A DNA stretch of 64,000 bases from Hymenobacter baengnokdamensis (GTDB lineage Bacteria; Bacteroidota; Bacteroidia; Cytophagales; Hymenobacteraceae), in the NCBI RefSeq assembly GCF_008728635.1, contig NZ_CP044285.1, forward strand, positions 806,001-870,000, written 5' to 3'. Positions 63,311-64,000 of the stretch are shown in pieces; position 1 is the first letter of the stretch, and each line of letters starts with the position of its first letter. The notes under the pieces are model-generated. The model did not search any database, had not been told where the DNA came from, and saw only the letters and a list, made by a program, of their open reading frames with translations. The translations under genes and the position numbers were made by a program.

Positions 63311-63628
63311 GTGAAAAAGCCCAGCCTCTCTCCCACTGCACGCCGGGCCGATATTATCCCGCTGAAGGAGGGCCTGGAGGCTTTAGTGCGGGCCTACCGC
63401 CTGGGCGGCAAGCTCAACGAGGTAACGGTAGTAGCCAGCTGGGAGCGCGTGATGGGCAAGGCCGTTGCCCTCAAAACAAAGGAGGTGTACGTGAGTAAAG
63501 GCAAGCTATTCGTTCGGCTCACTTCGGCTCCGCTCAAGCATGAACTCGTCATGGCCAAAACGCGGGTACTGGAAATGCTTAACGCTGAAGTCGGCGCCCA
63601 GACCGTGACCGAAGTTGTTTTCCTGTAG
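63311..63628 (+). CDS. DUF721/DciA-like protein
   Basis: 105 aa from the GTG at 63311 (no ATG nearby). DUF721 (DciA-related) core: LVRAYRLGGKLNEVTVVASWERVMG, then KLFVRLTSAPLKHELVMAKTRVLEML. The DciA group includes the bacterial replicative-helicase loader; the short form here fits the Bacteroidota type. Adjacency to recF is a classical arrangement near the origin. Confidence 0.88.
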   Translation: MKKPSLSPTARRADIIPLKEGLEALVRAYRLGGKLNEVTVVASWERVMGKAVALKTKEVYVSKGKLFVRLTSAPLKHELVMAKTRVLEMLNAEVGAQTVTEVVFL

Positions 63629-63972
63629 TGGAGTTGGTGCGCGTAGCGTACTGCCGGCTTGGCTGTCCGCTCATCGTTCGCGCCACTTGTTCTTCCTAAG
63701 AGCAGGCCGCTGGCCTACGGCTTGGCTGCGTACACCTACCTGCTGGCGGCTTGAGAATTTGCAGGAGGGTCGGCCAGAGAAGATGATGCGCCACCTCTTT
63801 GGCTTAGGCTTCTTTTGTTCCGGGCCCAGGAAGCAAGTACTGTGCTAGCCCTCCGTTTCAGCTTTACAGTTGGCTTAACAGGCATCAGCCGTAAGCTGAC
63901 AGCCGCTGGCCGTTTCTGGATGCTGATATTGCTCAGTAGGTGCTGTTTTTAACACTGTGATTCATGTTCGGG
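63629..63972. other. Intergenic region, no gene seen
   Basis: About 340 bases between the DUF721 stop and the parS site. An open frame at 63615-63848 overlaps the preceding gene and has no family features. No terminator hairpin stood out. Confidence 0.45.
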
Positions 63973-64000
63973 CAAAAATGTTCCACGTGAAACATTTTTG
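63973..64000. promoter_or_regulatory. parS centromere site (ParB binding)
   Basis: TGTTCCACGTGAAACA at 63979-63994 matches the parS consensus TGTTNCACGTGAAACA exactly, and the palindrome extends to 28 bases (CAAAAATG...CATTTTTG) with one central mismatched pair. It is the nucleation site for ParB in chromosome segregation and normally lies near oriC. parA and parB are not in the window. Confidence 0.85.

Noticed and set aside
63615..63848. 77-residue open frame after the DUF721 gene
   Set aside because: Overlaps the end of the preceding gene, has no family features and poor codon pattern; treated as noise.

Overview
The window reads as chromosomal DNA of a GC-rich Bacteroidota, most like Hymenobacter or a close Cytophagales relative. 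That assignment is an inference from gene content, from promoter-like TAnnTTTG boxes in front of many genes, from the many surface lipoproteins, and from protein sequences of the Hymenobacter type. No phage, transposase, CRISPR array, rRNA or tRNA was seen. The right end carries recF, a DUF721 gene and an exact parS centromere site, so it probably lies in the origin-proximal part of the chromosome.

Layout. 1-2.2 kb: accessory DNA with palindromic repeats, a lipoprotein carrying a C-terminal HExxH peptidase-like domain, and a small downstream lipoprotein. 2.2-14.7 kb: a SAM methyltransferase, a secreted NHL propeller protein, a saccharopine/alanine dehydrogenase-type enzyme divergent from glycine decarboxylase gcvP, a DUF4136 lipoprotein, lipA, an outer-membrane protein, an OsmC protein and a GH3 glycosidase. 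GcvP and lipA belong together functionally, since the glycine cleavage system and the 2-oxoacid dehydrogenases (pdhA lies at 61 kb) need lipoate. 14.8-23.4 kb: uvrA with a long Lys/Ala/Pro tail, three tandem paralogous secreted proteins, and an MBOAT/AlgX-like pair for polysaccharide O-acetylation. 23.4-35.5 kb: asnS, rpoN, a large GT-C-like membrane protein, a helical-repeat protein, two tandem secreted paralogs, a CsbD-like protein, an HDAC-family deacetylase, AIM24 and small proteins.

35.6-49.3 kb: gltX, ridA, glmS, a stand-alone GT5 N-terminal domain, panC, a nucleotidylyltransferase, a LemA-TPM-TPM operon, a DnaQ-like exonuclease, recJ, and a lower-GC patch with a PH-like membrane protein and a HAD-like protein. 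49.3-60.8 kb, all on the minus strand: a TPR protein, a PpiD-type foldase split by a one-base frameshift, lptC, an outer-membrane protein and coaX in a tight envelope-biogenesis run, then an rRNA pseudouridine synthase with a 300+ residue Arg/Gly-rich tail, a zinc-less DksA-like protein, ribH and a TPR membrane protein. 60.8-64 kb: pdhA, then divergent recF-DUF721 and the parS site.

Most of the window is ordinary housekeeping DNA. The parts worth a second look are the lipoprotein-peptidase locus at the left end, the triple secreted paralogs, two one-base frameshifts that both sit beside runs of five G, the disordered tails on UvrA and the pseudouridine synthase, the many intergenic hairpins, and the parS site.
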